Positions 24,684 through 33,781 of a DNA stretch of 64,000 bases are shown one piece after another. Below the pieces are notes generated by a model. It worked only from the letters and a program-made list of their open reading frames with translations, was not told the origin of the DNA and made no database searches. Position 1 is the first letter of the stretch. Every line of letters starts with the position of its first letter. Source of the stretch: Heterostelium album PN500 (lineage: Eukaryota; Evosea; Eumycetozoa; Acytosteliales; Acytosteliaceae); NCBI RefSeq assembly GCF_000004825.1, contig NW_008805074.1:868001-932000 (forward strand), read 5' to 3'. The position numbers and the translations under genes are program-made.

Positions 24684-25162
24684 TTGTGAAATCTGTAACT
24701 GTATCTATATCTTTGTTGATAAAATCTCAAAAACTGAGATAAAACTCAATCTAAAACCAATGTGTAAGATAAAGTATGATTATTTAAATTACTATCTAAA
24801 ACAAGAATAGATTATTAACTCGATCTTTTGATTTTATCTTTTTAATTTATAAACTAGTTATTTGTTGTTTTTTGATTTCTTTTTATTGATTACAAGTTTG
24901 GTCTGGTCTGAAAAAAAAAAAAATCTTTCCCATCATAATTTGATTTGGATATTTTTTAAAAAATTTTAGTAGCTTTGCAAAAAAATTCATTTTTATAATA
25001 AAATTTGCAAAAATGTTTGTTTTTTTTTGATGAAAATAACGATCTTCAAATTTAAAATTGTTGGGGTTCTATCCATCAAACACCCACTCTAGATATCTAA
25101 ATTTTTTGATATGATTTTTTTATTTTTTTGTAAAATTATAAATAAAATGTTAAATATTAATA
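24684..25162. promoter_or_regulatory. Region between Dock and beta-galactosidase genes
   Basis: 479 bp of AT-rich sequence upstream of the Dock start and downstream of the beta-galactosidase stop (same strand, tandem). It has T/A runs and no coding or RNA signal; it should hold the Dock promoter. Confidence 0.4.
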
Positions 25163-27578
25163 TTAATTAAATATATAATATGAAATTGCAATGATTGCAC
25201 AATAAACATAGATAAGTGTAATGTGAGTGTACATAGAGCGTGCATCGTTCATTGATGATTCTCCGTCGATTGGCATACCATTTTGAAAGTTTGGATCACC
25301 CTTTCTGTTTTTGTACTGATAGGCCGATTCTTTCTCTTCCAACTTGATCGATTTCGGATTGCCTCCAACCTCTTCAAAGATCACCAGCAGATTGGCACCC
25401 TCTATCAGCCAGTCTTGTGGAAGATGATAGTTGATCTGACTGGGTTCACCGCAATTGGTGCTACACAGCTGGTCGGTATATCCACCCTGGTAGGAGCAAC
25501 CGTTGCATCCCCAGCCTTTGGTGATCCAGTATCGCGCGACATGCTTACCGTTAAGCCAGATCATACCTTTGTTCATCCCGCTCATATTCAAAGAGTAGTG
25601 TTTGTTTGGCGATAGTTCATGGAGGAAATTGATTTTGTACCAAGTCAGAGGTTGTTGTACACCGCTGAATGACGACCAATCCACTTTGAATATGTTGTTT
25701 GGATTGTAAATTGCCAGGCGTTCTCCGTTTACGTAGGGTTTCATTGACCATCCATTGTTGGTAATGTCTGTTCCACCGACCCAAATATTTCCAAGTAGAC
25801 CACCTGTCACCTTCTCCATATCGACAGTGTAGTGTTGTACTCCGAGTTTACTGTTTAGAATCTGTAGTTTATGCCAACCAAGTGGAATATCCGATTTGAT
25901 ATTGAAAGGATTGGCAGACCAAATGGTGGATTGATACTTTCCATCGATGTAGGCATGTAAGACATCGGAAACATTAGTGGTGAAAACCTCTGCACCTCGC
26001 ACTTGCAAATTGATCTCAGTGACATACCATAGATAATCGGTTTTATCGTGTGTCAATGAAAGTTGTTCCAATGGTTTACTACTCCATGTGGAATCGGTCA
26101 TATCGATCTCCTCTACCCACTGCGAGATATAGGCATTGTTGAATGAATTGACCGGTGAGAATCTCTTGCTGGTCATCGCTAGTTTAGATACTTCAGGAGT
26201 GGCAGCACTATCAAATACAGTATGGTTGTTGTAGAGAAGGTGAACCGACCATGGTTTAATTATATGATTTTGTCCATTCCAAACTATGTCATTCAGAGCA
26301 CTCTCATGATTATTGATCAAGAACGAGAGTGATTCACCACCAAAGGTGTAGTGATAGATACTCGATGATCCACCTAGATACTCGGACCGCGGTATCTCTG
26401 GAGCGTTCAAAAAGATATGTGAATATTTCTGGAGTAGATTGTTGAATTTTGCGGCGTGACTGTATTTCGGTTCACTTGGATTTCCATATTCGTCGAGTGC
26501 AGCGTCATAGTCGTAGCTGTTGACAACCATAGGTGACGATGTACGTCCAAAGTTGGTTCCACCATGCCACATGTAGTAGTTCATCAACGATCCTCCTCTC
26601 GCAAACCAATTTCCAACGGCATACAAAACATCCTCCACTGGACGATGAGGAGTCGATTGTTTCCATTGTTGGAACCAACCTGGCCAATTCTCAGTGAAGA
26701 ACGCCGGTTGGTTTGGATATCTCGCCCAATGTCCTTCGATCCAATCATGACAATAGAATCCATTACATGTATTGATAACAGAGTCTATATCATCTTGTTG
26801 ACACATAATCCATGGAACACCGACATTCAGTGACTGTGCCAATCTGGCCGACCACTGAGCATACTTGGTTCCACTCTCACCATAACGCTCCTGTACCCAA
26901 CCATATTCATTCTCTACCTGTGACATAATGATTGGACCGCCGTTTGCAGCGAAATGTCTCTCGAGATACTTGGTAATGAATCGCATCCAACTCTCCATTT
27001 CTTTCATGAACGGTTCGTTGTAGTCTCTCATTCGGATACCTGGGATTTCCTTGAGCCAAAACGGGAATCCTCCATAGTTCCACTCTGCACACACCTGGTA
27101 AAAGGTAATAAATATTGTTTTGTAAATAATTATTGTTTTTTTTTCAATTTGCAATTGCATTGTTATCTCTTACATAAGGTCCAATACGTAGATTAACGTA
27201 CAATCCCAAGTCTTTGCAGATATCCAAGAAATGCGATATATCTGCATTTCCTTCGAAATTGAAGACACCTTTCTGCGGTTCGTGAACATCCCAAAAAACA
27301 TAGGTATCAATCAAGTTGATACCAGCAGCCTTTGTTTGCTGCAATATCGGTCTCCACATCGAGGGTGTACTTCTTGGATAATGAACCGATCCACTTATCA
27401 GCAATACACGTTGTCCATCGATAATTAACGATCGTTTATCATAAGTTATTTTATGTGGTATTCCACCTACAAATCCTACAACCAACCACATAAAAACAAT
27501 TAAAAATAATATTCTAAATTTATCAACATTTCTTCCAAATTCTGATTGGAGTATTGTTGTTTTTCTATCTTGATACAT
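25163..27578 (-). CDS. Plant-type beta-galactosidase (GH35), two exons
   Basis: Glycoside hydrolase family 35 enzyme that removes terminal beta-linked galactose. Exons 27578-27174 and 27094-25163 join as GPY|VCAEWNYGGFPFWL, giving 778 residues. A hydrophobic segment near the start (ILFLIVFMWLVVGFVGG) is a signal or signal-anchor. The catalytic half has RSLIIDGQRVLLISGSVHYP, the acid/base glutamate in SQVENEYG (about E198) and the nucleophile in FFTENWPGW (about E270). A beta-sandwich half follows, with WYKINFL and a cysteine-rich WGCNGCSYQGGYTDQLCSTNCGEP-like segment typical of plant enzymes. A last hydrophobic stretch (ITLIYVYCAIIAISYYIF) suggests a GPI or membrane anchor. Secretory or cell-surface location is inferred. 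Confidence 0.93.
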
Positions 27579-28133
27579 TTTAATATTATATCTATTTCAT
27601 TTATTTATTCTGAGTTGATTTTTATTTTTAAATTTCATTCTAAGATTGATAATAACTAAATAAAGAAATGTATATAATTTAAAATATTGTGAGTTTTTAT
27701 ATAAATATTTTATATATGTAATATTATATTTACCATTAAAGATAAAATTTTATTATTAAAAAAATAAATAAAAACTCTTTTTAAAAAGGAAAATAATAAT
27801 AAAAAAAATAAATATCAAAGATTGTAAAAAAAAAAGTATCTATTTATTTCATGTAAGTTCAGTATTTGTTTCTTTTACTAAAGATATCTGTATTTTACAT
27901 TTTTTTTTCATTCAATTTTCTATTTTTGAATGGAATTTTTAATTATTTGTGTAATTTATGTGTGTGTTGGGGTTTTTTTTATACGTATTAATTATTGGTT
28001 AATAAGTATATACTTATTTTATCTAATTTTATTATTAAATAAATCTATTTTTTTATAATTAATTGATAATATGTATCTAAATATAATTAATAATATAAAC
28101 ATTTTATTTATTTTGATTCAACAAGATGATTGA
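27579..28133. promoter_or_regulatory. Upstream region of beta-galactosidase gene
   Basis: 555 bp of very AT-rich sequence between the beta-galactosidase start and the ORC5 stop. Contains A runs near 27826-27836 and a GTGTGTTGGGGTTTTTTTT box near 27960. No coding exon or RNA gene seen. Confidence 0.4.
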
Positions 28134-29650
28134 TCAAGCATTTGTAAATTCAGCAGAATTCAAATATAAATCGATATCGAAATTAATCGATAGACAAACT
28201 AGTTTGATATTCTGATAAGGCACGTTACAACGAAGTCTAATAGATTCCAATGTTCCACTCTCATCAAAGAGTCTTAATGATACCAATGATGCAATCTGCG
28301 AGAACAAAATCGAATTATATCTAGTTGTATTCAGTTGTGGAAATATAGAGAACATAATAGCAATTAATCTTTGTATTTCAAATAGTTTTGGTCCGGTTTT
28401 CTATATAACACATACATAATAAGATATTAGTTTAAAATGTATCTTTTTAAATTATTATTATTATTATTATTATTTAAATTTACCTTTTCTTTTAATTTGG
28501 ATCTCTTTTAACGTTTTCCTTTGTATAGAGTAGTTTATCTTTGGTCTTTGAGAAAGTACTTGCAAGGAAACCAGTGATAAGTAGACATTTTGTATTGAAT
28601 GAAAAACCTAGTTCTTTCATTGAGATATCATGTTGTATCGCTAGTTGTGTAGCATCTACAATGTCGTTTTGTGTTTGTTTATAGATATTATTGATGATTG
28701 AGGTGATTGTCGGTTGTATACTATTATACAGCTGTATATTATCGTCTCTCTCTACACCATACTCCAGAGGTTCGATATACTTTGGATAGAGAATCTTTAA
28801 GATATGTAAGAGATGTGCTAGATCTCTTATCTGTTGATAAAGAGTCTCCAGAGCAATCTCTGTCAACCTATTATATAATACTAAATCTATATTCCTTTCA
28901 TTCTTACTAAGATATTTAATAATAGTTGAAAGTTCATCTAAAGATAACAAACAAATTTGTTTAGTTTAATAATATTTGAATGAATGCTATTAAACATGTA
29001 TCTATTTATATATAATATTTACCTTGTGTATATTGTGGAAAATGAATGGTTAAAGGTGATCTTGAACCAGGTATCAATTGTATGGGTATAACCTTTTCAA
29101 TTGGAAGTTCACTGATGAGAATGACCGATATTCTATGCTGTGAATACTCTTGTATCTTTAGGAGCATTTGAAGTATCGAACGTTCTAGACAGTCTGCACA
29201 ATCAATGATTATATATATAATAGGTAGTTGCTTTTGTTTATCATTGTTATCTTCTTGTATGTTATTATTCTGACTCTGTTGTTGTTGTTGTTGTTGTTGT
29301 TGTTTTAAAGTATATCTAAGTTTCTCTACTAGATGATCGCATAGTTCAACTAAAGTAGGACAATTACTCTGAGTGATATTGAATCTTAATGAATTTTGTT
29401 TATATCTATAATGTAAACTAATTAAATCTGCTTCTAATAGATGATTACTACTATTATCATTATTGTTGTTAACATTATTAATAGGTATTGTTAGATTTGA
29501 TAATAGATTTTGAAATAGAGTTGTTTTGTCATAGTTTGTCTTTGCATCGATTTGACTGTACACTGCATTATGATCGGTTAGTACTTGAAGTAAAGTACTT
29601 AGTTTACCACTATGAGAAGGTCCCCAAACATATAATGATCCTACATATTT
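28134..29650 (-). CDS. orc5: Origin recognition complex subunit 5, 5' end missing
   Basis: ORC5 is an AAA+-type subunit of the complex that marks DNA replication origins. Visible exons: 29650-29023, 28937-28513 and 28400-28134 (440 codons with stop). Seen: SLYVWGPSHSGKLS (P-loop region), IIYIIIDCADCLERS (Walker B-like), LTIHFPQYTQDELS, LGFSFNTKCLLITGFLAS, RLIAIMFSIFPQLNTTR, SQIASLVSLRLF and VPYQNIKLVCLSINFD, following human ORC5 in order. The first visible exon follows a TATAG acceptor, and the roughly 30 N-terminal residues expected before it are not found within the next few kb. The P-loop ends GKL rather than GKT/S. At the second intron the good GTAAAT donor lies after an in-frame TAA, so I used an upstream GTTAAA donor. 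The gene may be 5'-disrupted. Confidence 0.82.
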
Positions 29651-29928
29651 CTATATTGAAAACCATTCAACAACACTACAAATTAGTAAATTATTTAAAA
29701 AAAAAGAGTTATAATATTAATAATGATAAAAGATAAATACAATTAAAAATAATCTATTTAATTGATGAAATTGTAACTTTCTAACTTCTAAATGCATTAA
29801 ATAAATAATGAATCAAGCTTAAGTGTCGACAAAATTTGTTTGTTTTGCAAAAGAAGTCTTATCAAGTTTGAAAATAGCAATGATGGTTAATTTTTATTTC
29901 GAAAGCTTTTCATTGATTAATTAATTAG
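29651..29928. repeat. Upstream edge of segmental duplication, no exon
   Basis: 278 bp between ORC5 and the first family fragment. From about 29707 it starts the duplicated unit: the stretch with AATCTATTTAATTGATGAAA and TTTCTAACTTCTAAATGCA recurs at about 32295-32390. No ORC5 first exon could be read here on the minus strand. Confidence 0.55.
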
Positions 29929-30186
29929 TTATCTATTTTTTTTTAAATGATTATCTATTCTTTCTATTATTGGTCTTATTGTATCTATTTGTTTGTCTAT
30001 TTCACCGATGACTACGATCTTTTTGTAGATACTATGATTTATGAATATCGATGGCAATACAAGTGGTAAAAGTGAAATGTTTAGAAAAGGAATTGCCATC
30101 AAACCAATTGATATAGCGGCCAACGGTATTATTTTTATTAGATTGATATAAAAGAAATCATAAATATAATAACAAATAATAAACAA
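29929..30186 (-). pseudogene. C-terminal fragment of the membrane-protein family
   Basis: A minus-strand frame of about 85 codons with no ATG at its head lies 4 bp after the stop of the intact family gene. Its product is a hydrophobic run (IIPLAAISIGLMAIPFLN) followed by VVIGEIDKQIDTIRPIIERI and DNHLKKNR. This lines up with the C-terminus of the neighbour (IKFIGDIDKLIKVIDELI). It looks like a truncated tandem copy. It might still be expressed as a readthrough or small protein, but nothing supports that. Confidence 0.6.
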
Positions 30187-30190
30187 ATTC

Positions 30191-31043
30191 TTAATAACTG
30201 GATTTTATTAGTTCATCAATAACTTTGATTAATTTGTCAATATCACCAATAAATTTGATTTTGTGAGCTATAAGCACTCCATTTTGGGTTGTCCCCATTA
30301 TAAATACCAATGGTGTACCCCAAATACTATATGCTGAGAGTGCAACACTTGCAACTCCCAAAACAACCAAAGATTTAATGGTAATGATAGACCTTTGCTT
30401 CATTTGTAACAATCTTAGACGTATGGTATGCAATCTATTAATGGTGTTTGAGAGCCTCAAGATTAATCTATCACGCTCGATATCTGTACTTGGAATTTGA
30501 AGATACTCTTTAATGTACTCTTCTGTTCTATTTTGTAACTCTTTCACTTCTTCTTGATAACCATTCAACTCTTTATCCTCCGTTTTTTGGTCCTGCGACA
30601 ATTTATATACAACTAAAATATTGGCTACAACTACCAGAGTTGAAATAGACATCATAATAGTCTTTTTGGTTTGGAGGTAGGTTCCTAAAATCTCTGCAAC
30701 TGTCATGCCATCTTGAAGAGTTATTTCCTTTGGGGCGAACTTTCTAATAATGTCTACAATCTTGTCCAATGTTGACTTTTCTGGATTCTCTGCATCATCT
30801 TCTAAAGTCTTTTGTAAATGGGGATCATCATCGAAAATAAATTGATGTTCTTGAATTACATCAAGTAATTTATCTATATTAATTTTAGTAGAGTCTTTTT
30901 CTTTTTTGTAAAATGAATTTACATCTATTTTGCTAATTTGTTCAAGGAAACTAAAGATATTTTCAAAGCCTTTATATATATATATAAATTTTATTAATTT
31001 TAAAATATTATCAAAAGTTATTTCTAATATACTTACTATTCAT
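30191..31043 (-). CDS. Unrecognised two-segment membrane protein
   Basis: Exon 1 is only seven bases (31043-31037, ATG AAT A), exon 2 runs 30969-30191; together 261 residues. The N-terminal half is charged (SFENIFSFLEQISKID, then DKLLDVIQEHQ). A hydrophobic segment near 115-135 (TIMMSISTLVVVANILVVYK) is followed by a coiled-coil-like stretch (YQEEVKELQNRTEEYIKEYL). A second hydrophobic stretch near 200-225 (IKSLVVLGVASVALSAY) precedes the charged tail. The model is supported by the parallel ATG-intron arrangement in the broken copy at 33552. No known family recognised; probably a dictyostelid-specific membrane-associated protein. Function unknown. Confidence 0.7.
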
Positions 31044-31231
31044 TGTAATATTTTGGTTGTGTTTGCTTATTTTTGATTATAATCATTATTTTGTTTGTTT
31101 TTCATTTTTGTGTGGGTAAAAAAAAATAAACTTTTTTTCGCGAAAAGCTCCATACGTTTTCTTTTTTTTTAACATAAACATAACATATGTTATATTTACC
31201 TTATCACATAAATATATTGATAATATTATAC

Positions 31232-31680
31232 AAATGAGCTTACAAGTTGAACCTAGTAAACATACTTCTGAAAGAATTGAAGATCTTATGAAATTGATTA
31301 AAGAAATCATATCCCGTCTTGGAACAGAATGTCCCGATTGCTCTCGGTGAGACGAATAGAATATGCCAAGGTTGCAATAGGAAGCAAACATCCAATTACC
31401 TGAAATGATTCAAAACCAAATGAATTTGCATACTTTTGTATGCTAAGTTGCATGTCAGGTTACTTCAAATCGAAGAGAGATCAATGGATGGTTTGGGGTG
31501 ATACTCATTCTATGGTAGAACAGAGACAACCAGATATCGATTTATCTTCACCAACGATAGATGTTCCTAAAGGAGGAGGTAAAAAACAAACAAGAAAAGC
31601 TGTAGATGAAGTAGAGGAAGAAGAAAATGAAGCCGCTAAAGGAAAGAGAGTATACAATAAAAAAAGGTAAAAAACAATGA
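31232..31680 (+). pseudogene. Unrecognised gene remnant with zinc-ribbon-like cysteines
   Basis: The plus strand between the two duplicated units has coding-like pieces in different frames. First comes an ATG-headed stretch reading MSLQVEPSKHTSERIEDL and ending ECPDC. Just after it, in another frame, is RICQGCNRKQTSNYLK, and then a longer frame from about 31405 reading PNEFAYFCMLSCMSGYF, WMVWGDTHSM, and a lysine/glutamate-rich end. The two CxxC pairs look like a zinc ribbon, as found in some transposases and other nucleic-acid-binding proteins. The reading is broken at least once. Origin (host gene or mobile element) is not known. Confidence 0.4.
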
Positions 31681-31786
31681 TTCAAATGTTTTATATACAT
31701 ATATATGTGTCTAATTTAATATATTTTAATAAAATCAGATAGTAATTACTATGAAGCTTTCATAAGAAAACATTCTTGAACTGTGG

Positions 31787-31846
31787 AAGCTGCACAACTT
31801 TCTACATAACTAACTGCACAACGGAGTTATGTAGAAATGACAGCTT
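31787..31846. repeat. Nested inverted repeat (long hairpin)
   Basis: TTTCTACATAACT at 31799-31811 and its perfect complement AGTTATGTAGAAA at 31825-31837 form a 13-bp stem with a 13-base loop. An outer AAGCTG (31787-31792) pairs with CAGCTT (31841-31846). The word CTGCACAAC occurs in both the left flank and the loop. It lies between two unrecognised gene pieces; it could be an RNA hairpin or a mobile-element end. Confidence 0.7.
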
Positions 31847-31948
31847 TTTTATTAAGGTGTCGCCACAACCTCCTTGAGTTATGAAGTAATCTCACGATAA
31901 TTTTATATTAAAAGTACATTTACACTCAGACAATACTTTAACAAAGTA

Positions 31949-32224
31949 TTGGATCAATTATCGGACTATTGCACGGGTTATTTTCAAGACATTGTGGATC
32001 ATAATGAGTTGGAAGAAGGAAGTGTGACCATGCAATTTAAAGGACAAAACACCCAAGTTCATTTGGTAGTTGATGGATCCAAGCAAGAAATACAGACACC
32101 AAAATCAAAGGAAGAACAAGAACGAACTGATTCTGGAAAGAAATCAACGTATTCCTTAACACGTTTGGTTTTTTGTAATCCATATGGGAAGCCAGTTTTG
32201 TTTTGGTTACAGGACACCCTCTAA
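31949..32224 (+). CDS. Unrecognised ORF, probably part of the remnant
   Basis: The frame is open from about 31907 (TLRQYFNKVLDQLSDYC) and runs to the TAA at 32222-32224; there is no ATG at its head. Pieces: GYFQDIVDHNELEEG, VTMQFKGQNTQVHLVVDGSK, SLTRLVFCNPYGKPVLFW. Composition is clearly protein-like compared with the flanks. No family recognised. It may be a 3' exon of the gene remnant at 31232-31680 or a separate broken gene. Confidence 0.35.
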   Translation: MDQLSDYCTGYFQDIVDHNELEEGSVTMQFKGQNTQVHLVVDGSKQEIQTPKSKEEQERTDSGKKSTYSLTRLVFCNPYGKPVLFWLQDTL

Positions 32225-32294
32225 ATTTTACAAATCGAATCATTGTTTAAAATTTGTTTTTAAAGTTAGTTAGTTAAGTGAGTAGAAGTTTATA

Positions 32295-33556
32295 GTTATA
32301 ATATTAATGATTAAAGATAAATACAAATAAAAATAATCTATTTAATTGATGAAATTGGAATTTCTAACTTCTAAATGCACTAAATTAAATAACACCTTGA
32401 TATATTTGTCCAATTTCCAAACAAAAACAATTTCAAGTTTTATCAGGTTGGATGTTGGAATTGTAATTCCAAGGTATCAATCAACCGACTAATTAACACA
32501 AATTATTTTTAGCTCAACAAAACTAAATAAACAATTCATTATATTTTATACTCCTCACTCAACACATAATTTAATACTTATAACATCATTAATAATACTA
32601 CTAGGTCTTTATTACCACAAATTAACGAAGTTTCTAACATTGGGAAAACAATTCTAAAGTTTATTTTTATCTTTCAAGAAAAATGACTTTCCAAAGTCTT
32701 TTACTTGAAATGGTTATCTATATTTCTTTAAATGATTATCTATTCTATCTATTATTGGCTTTATTCTATCAATTTGTTTCTTTCTTTAAGATAACTGGTT
32801 GTGATTTTGAATAAATGACTCGATTTTATTATTCAACTCCACAACAACCTTGACAAGGTTCTCGATATCACCAATAAATATGATTTTATGAGCTATGAGC
32901 ACACCATGATTGGATATCGTTAATGCGATTGATGTAGCTACCACTGGTACACTCACACCACCCAAAAATATAGTGAATGCCGCACTTGCAACTCCCAAAA
33001 CAACCAAAGGTATAATTGAGATGATAGAGGTTAGTTTCATTTGTAACAATTTTAGATGTATGGTATGCAATCTATTATTGGTTATTGTGAATTGATTTTA
33101 AGATTAAACTATCCCTCTTATATGTACTTGGAGTCTCAAGATACTTTTCAAAATACTCTTCTGCTTTACTTTGTAATTGTTTCACTTCTTCTTGAAAACC
33201 ATTAAATTCATTGTCCTTCATTTTTTTGATCCTGCCACAATTTATATAGAACAACAATATTGGTCACAGCCACCAAAGCTGAAATAGAAATCATAATATT
33301 TTGTTTGGTTTCGCGGTAGGCTTCTAAAATCTCTGCAATTGTCATACCATCTTTAAGAGTTACTTTTGGAGCGTAAGTTTTTAATAAAGTTTATTATTTT
33401 GTCCAAGTTTGATTTCTTTATATTTTGAATATTGAATCTATATCTATGTTGCTAATTTGTTGAACGAATCTAAAAATTTTTTCAAAGTCTGACATATGTT
33501 TAACTTTTTATTTTAAATAATAAAGTTATTTTTAAAGATACTTACTGCTCATGGTA
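32295..33556. repeat. Segmental duplication, unit B
   Basis: Direct partner of the unit at about 29707-31060. It starts with the same AATCTATTTAATTGATGAAA stretch and keeps a short tail copy (stop at 32714-32716; product ends RIDNHLKKYR). It then has a broken copy of the family gene up to the ATG at 33552. It lacks part of the N-terminal coding region present in unit A. Confidence 0.7.
32786..33552 (-). pseudogene. Broken copy of the duplicated membrane-protein gene
   Basis: Same order as the intact gene at 30191-31043: a seven-base first exon (ATG AGC A, 33552-33546) and GTAAGT donor, then FEKIFRFVQQISNIDID, FNGFQEEVKQLQSKAEEYFE, and a tail with IIPLVVLGVASAAF, GVLIAHKIIFIGDI. The pieces lie in different frames: a stop falls after the N-terminal stretch (near 33420), a region corresponding to DKLLDVIQEHQ is missing, and another frame change lies near 33070-33110. 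A decayed host gene. Confidence 0.7.
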
Positions 33557-33781
33557 TTCACTTTCTTAATAATAAAGATTAATGTATTCCAAATCCGAAT
33601 AAATACCAAAAATTTATTGTGAGAAAAGTTAAAATTTCAACTTAATTATCTGATTTAAAAAAAAAACTTTAAATTTTAAATTTTCACTTTTTGATTATTA
33701 TAATAGTAAAAGCATTATACAGGTTGTACAATTAAAAAAAGAATGTGTTTATTATAAATTATTATGTATTATTTATACCAA
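33557..33781. other. Spacer, no gene
   Basis: 225 bp of AT-rich sequence between unit B and the PP2C-like gene's stop codon. Nothing coding on the minus strand, so it does not supply the missing ORC5 first exon. Confidence 0.5.

Larger units (their letters stand above)
29707..31060. repeat. Segmental duplication, unit A
   Basis: Unit A of a direct duplication whose partner lies at about 32295-33556. Both units begin with the same non-coding stretch, then hold a minus-strand tail ending RIDNHLKK, then a longer member of the same membrane-protein family ending at a short first exon with an ATG. The units are clearly diverged, so the event is not recent. Unit A keeps the intact gene, unit B a broken one. 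Boundaries were read by eye, uncertain by tens of bases. Confidence 0.7.

Noticed and set aside
24538-24810. Plus-strand ORF across the first Dock exon and intron
   Set aside because: Antisense to a homology-supported exon; low-complexity start.
31086-31391. Minus-strand ORF of 101 codons near the duplication
   Set aside because: Overlaps the more coding-like plus-strand stretch and has a biased composition.
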